Origin: Albidovulum sp.
GTDB taxonomy: Bacteria > Pseudomonadota > Alphaproteobacteria > Rhodobacterales > Rhodobacteraceae
NCBI RefSeq assembly: GCF_008933605.1
Contig: NZ_WBUS01000017.1
Coordinates: 1-36,772, forward strand
Reading direction: 5' to 3'
DNA length: 36,772 nucleotides
Below, in pieces: positions 34,847 through 36,772 of this stretch. A program made the translations under genes and the position numbers. A model generated the notes under the pieces. The model saw only the letters and a program-made list of their open reading frames with translations. It was not told the DNA's origin and made no database searches. Within the stretch, counting starts at the first letter, position 1, and every line of letters starts with the position of its first letter.

Positions 34847-36772
34847 TCATTCCAGTTCGATCAGCAGATCCTTGGCGTCGATCTGGCTGCCGGCGTGGAC
34901 ATGGACCGCCTTCACCGTCGCGGGACGGTCGGCATGCAGGCCGGTTTCCATCTTCATCGCCTCGATGGTGAGGAGGAGGTCGCCCGCGTACACCTTCTGC
35001 CCCGCCGTCACGGCGACCGAGGCGACCGAGCCCGGCATCGGCGCGCCGATGTGATGCGGATTGCCCTCGGCGGCCTTCGGACGGGCCGCGGTTTTGGCCT
35101 TCACGATCCGGTTCGGCACCCGGATGACGCGCGGCTGGCCGTTCAGCTCGAAGAAGACCTTCACCTCGCCCTGGTCGTCGGTCTCGCCCACGGCCTGGAG
35201 CCGGATTTCCAGCGTCTTGCCCGGGTCGATCTCGGCCGAGATCTCCTCGCCCGGCTCCATGCCGTAGAAGAAGGTCTTCGTCGGCAGTGTCCGGACGGGC
35301 CCGTAGATGCGGTGCCGGCCCATGTAGTCGAGGAAGACCTTGGGATACATCAGGTAGCCGTTCAGATCCTCGTCATCCACCTTGAAGCCCATGAGATCCT
35401 TCGACACCTGGGCGCGCGTCGCCTCCAGGTCGACCGGCGGTAAGTGCTTGCCGGGCCGTTCGGTATTGGGCCTCTCGCCCTTCAGCACCTTCGCCGCGAT
35501 GGCTGCGGGGAAGCCGCCGGGCGGCTGGCCGAGGTTACCCTTCAGCATGTCGACCACGGATTCGGGGAAGGCGACGTCCACGGCCGGGTCCTCGACCTCG
35601 GCCCGCGTCAGCCCCTGCGCCACCATCATCAGCGCCATGTCGCCCACGACCTTGGACGAGGGCGTGACCTTCACGATGTCGCCGAACATCCGGTTCACAT
35701 CGGCATAGGTCTGGGCGACCTCGTGCCAGCGGTCCTCGAGCCCGAGCGAGCGGGCCTGCGCCTTGAGGTTGGTGAACTGCCCGCCCGGCATCTCGTGCAG
35801 GTAGACCTCGGATGCCGGCGCCTCGAGACCGGACTCGAACGCCCGGTACTGGTGGCGCACGCCCTCCCAGTAGTTCGAGATCTCGTGGATGGCCGCGATG
35901 TCGAGCCCGGTGTCGCGCTCGGTGTGCGCCAGCGCCTCGACGATGGAGCCTAGGCAGGGCTGCGAGGTGCCGCCCGAGAAGGCGTCCATCGCGGCATCGA
36001 CCGCAGCGACGCCGGCGTCCGCGGCGGCGAGGATCGTGGCGCCCGCGATGCCGGAGGTGTCATGGGTATGGAAATGGATGGGAAGCCCGACGTCGTCCCT
36101 CAGCGCCTTGAAGAGAACGCGCGCGGCGGCGGGCTTCAGGAGCCCCGCCATGTCCTTCAGCCCGAGCACATGGGCGCCTGCCTGGCGCAGGGACTTGCCC
36201 ATGCTCACGTAGTATTTCAGGTCATACTTCGCGCGGTCGGGGTTCAGGATGTCGCCCGTATAGCAGATCGCGGCCTCGCAGACCTTCTCCTCTTCGATCA
36301 CCGCGTCCATGGCGACGCGCATGTTCTCGACCCAGTTCAGGCTGTCGAAGACGCGGAAGACGTCGATGCCGGTGGTGGCCGCCTGGCGCACGAACTCGCG
36401 CACGACGTTGTCGGGGTAGTTGGTGTAGCCGACGCCATTCGACGCGCGCAAGAGCATCTGCGTCATCAGGTTCGGCATGGCGCGGCGCAGGTCGCGCAGC
36501 CGCTGCCAGGGACATTCCTGCAGGAAGCGGTAGGCGACGTCGAAGGTCGCGCCGCCCCAGCACTCGACGGAGAAGAGTTGCGGCAGGTTCGCCGCATAGG
36601 CGGGCGCCACCCGGATCATGTCGATCGACCGCATCCGCGTCGCCAGGAGCGACTGGTGGCCGTCGCGCATCGTCGTGTCGGTCAGGAGGAGCCTCTTCTG
36701 CGCCGCCATCCAGTCCGCCACCGCCTGCGGACCCTTTTCATCGAGGAGGTTGCGCGCGCCCCTGGCCGGCAC
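34847..36772 (-). CDS. pyc: Pyruvate carboxylase, C-terminal part (cut by the window edge)
   Basis: The C-terminal 641 residues of a biotin-dependent pyruvate carboxylase, which makes oxaloacetate from pyruvate, bicarbonate and ATP for anaplerosis. Visible are the carboxyltransferase TIM barrel (TDTTMRDGHQSLLATR at about 31-46, the carbamylated-lysine-type GLKDMAG near 204 and the metal-binding HFHTHD near 233), the PYC-OADA allosteric domain, and the C-terminal biotinyl domain with EAMKMET, whose lysine is 35 residues from the end. The N-terminal biotin carboxylase half lies beyond the right edge; the first visible GTG is an internal valine codon, not a start. The single-chain layout distinguishes it from two-subunit enzymes. 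Confidence 0.96.
   Translation of the reverse strand: MPARGARNLLDEKGPQAVADWMAAQKRLLLTDTTMRDGHQSLLATRMRSIDMIRVAPAYAANLPQLFSVECWGGATFDVAYRFLQECPWQRLRDLRRAMPNLMTQMLLRASNGVGYTNYPDNVVREFVRQAATTGIDVFRVFDSLNWVENMRVAMDAVIEEEKVCEAAICYTGDILNPDRAKYDLKYYVSMGKSLRQAGAHVLGLKDMAGLLKPAAARVLFKALRDDVGLPIHFHTHDTSGIAGATILAAADAGVAAVDAAMDAFSGGTSQPCLGSIVEALAHTERDTGLDIAAIHEISNYWEGVRHQYRAFESGLEAPASEVYLHEMPGGQFTNLKAQARSLGLEDRWHEVAQTYADVNRMFGDIVKVTPSSKVVGDMALMMVAQGLTRAEVEDPAVDVAFPESVVDMLKGNLGQPPGGFPAAIAAKVLKGERPNTERPGKHLPPVDLEATRAQVSKDLMGFKVDDEDLNGYLMYPKVFLDYMGRHRIYGPVRTLPTKTFFYGMEPGEEISAEIDPGKTLEIRLQAVGETDDQGEVKVFFELNGQPRVIRVPNRIVKAKTAARPKAAEGNPHHIGAPMPGSVASVAVTAGQKVYAGDLLLTIEAMKMETGLHADRPATVKAVHVHAGSQIDAKDLLIELE

Overview
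The window looks like a chromosomal segment of a GC-rich (close to 70% by eye) marine/soil-type alphaproteobacterium of the Rhodobacteraceae/Paracoccaceae. Grounds for this are the strong third-position GC bias, a soxBDAG sarcosine oxidase operon, an frcBCA fructose importer, a split histidine cluster hisBH-hisA-hisFE, an rpoD with a long acidic insert downstream of dnaG, and Hint-domain and TadE/TadG-like proteins typical of this family. No phage, IS element, CRISPR array or rRNA is visible. This taxonomic placement is an inference from gene content.

Layout. 1-4061: an MsbA-like ABC exporter and a long-chain-type acyl-CoA synthetase. 4062-6150: an isolated TadE-like/TadG-like pair closed by a clear intrinsic terminator. 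6279-11313: sarcosine oxidase operon soxB-soxD-soxA-soxG. 11375-15426: dnaG and rpoD. 15662-19376: a small surface-polysaccharide island (one O-antigen ligase/polymerase-like membrane protein and two acyltransferase-3 proteins). 19382-22342 (minus): frcA, frcC, frcB, with the divergent ROK-type regulator at 22506-23723 and a perfect AT-rich palindrome between them. 23796-26084: a BNR/Asp-box propeller protein and a beta-keto acid cleavage enzyme. 26267-28481: tRNA-Tyr (minus), rlmB, a YHS-domain secreted protein and a CoA-binding protein. 28517-33040 (minus): hisE, hisF, hisA, hisH, hisB, broken by two plus-strand genes (an HNH endonuclease and a DUF2147 protein). 33193-36772: tRNA-Gly, a small minus-strand ORF, a Hint-domain protein, a hypothetical protein and the C-terminal 640 residues of pyruvate carboxylase.

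How it works together. Most of the window is core metabolism: one-carbon and amine catabolism (sarcosine to glycine plus methylene-tetrahydrofolate), fructose uptake, histidine synthesis, anaplerosis (Pyc) and replication/transcription (dnaG-rpoD). The least explained parts are: (i) an 11-bp-phased GCCGC direct-repeat element shared by the Tad-like pair and the polysaccharide island, suggesting co-regulation of envelope genes; (ii) an HNH endonuclease with an N-terminal domain of possible PUA-like character, lying inside the his cluster; (iii) a his cluster arranged as an interrupted ('noncontiguous') operon; (iv) a terminator-bounded candidate small RNA before the CoA-binding gene; and (v) a small minus-strand ORF with its own intrinsic terminator whose start codon overlaps that of the Hint gene.
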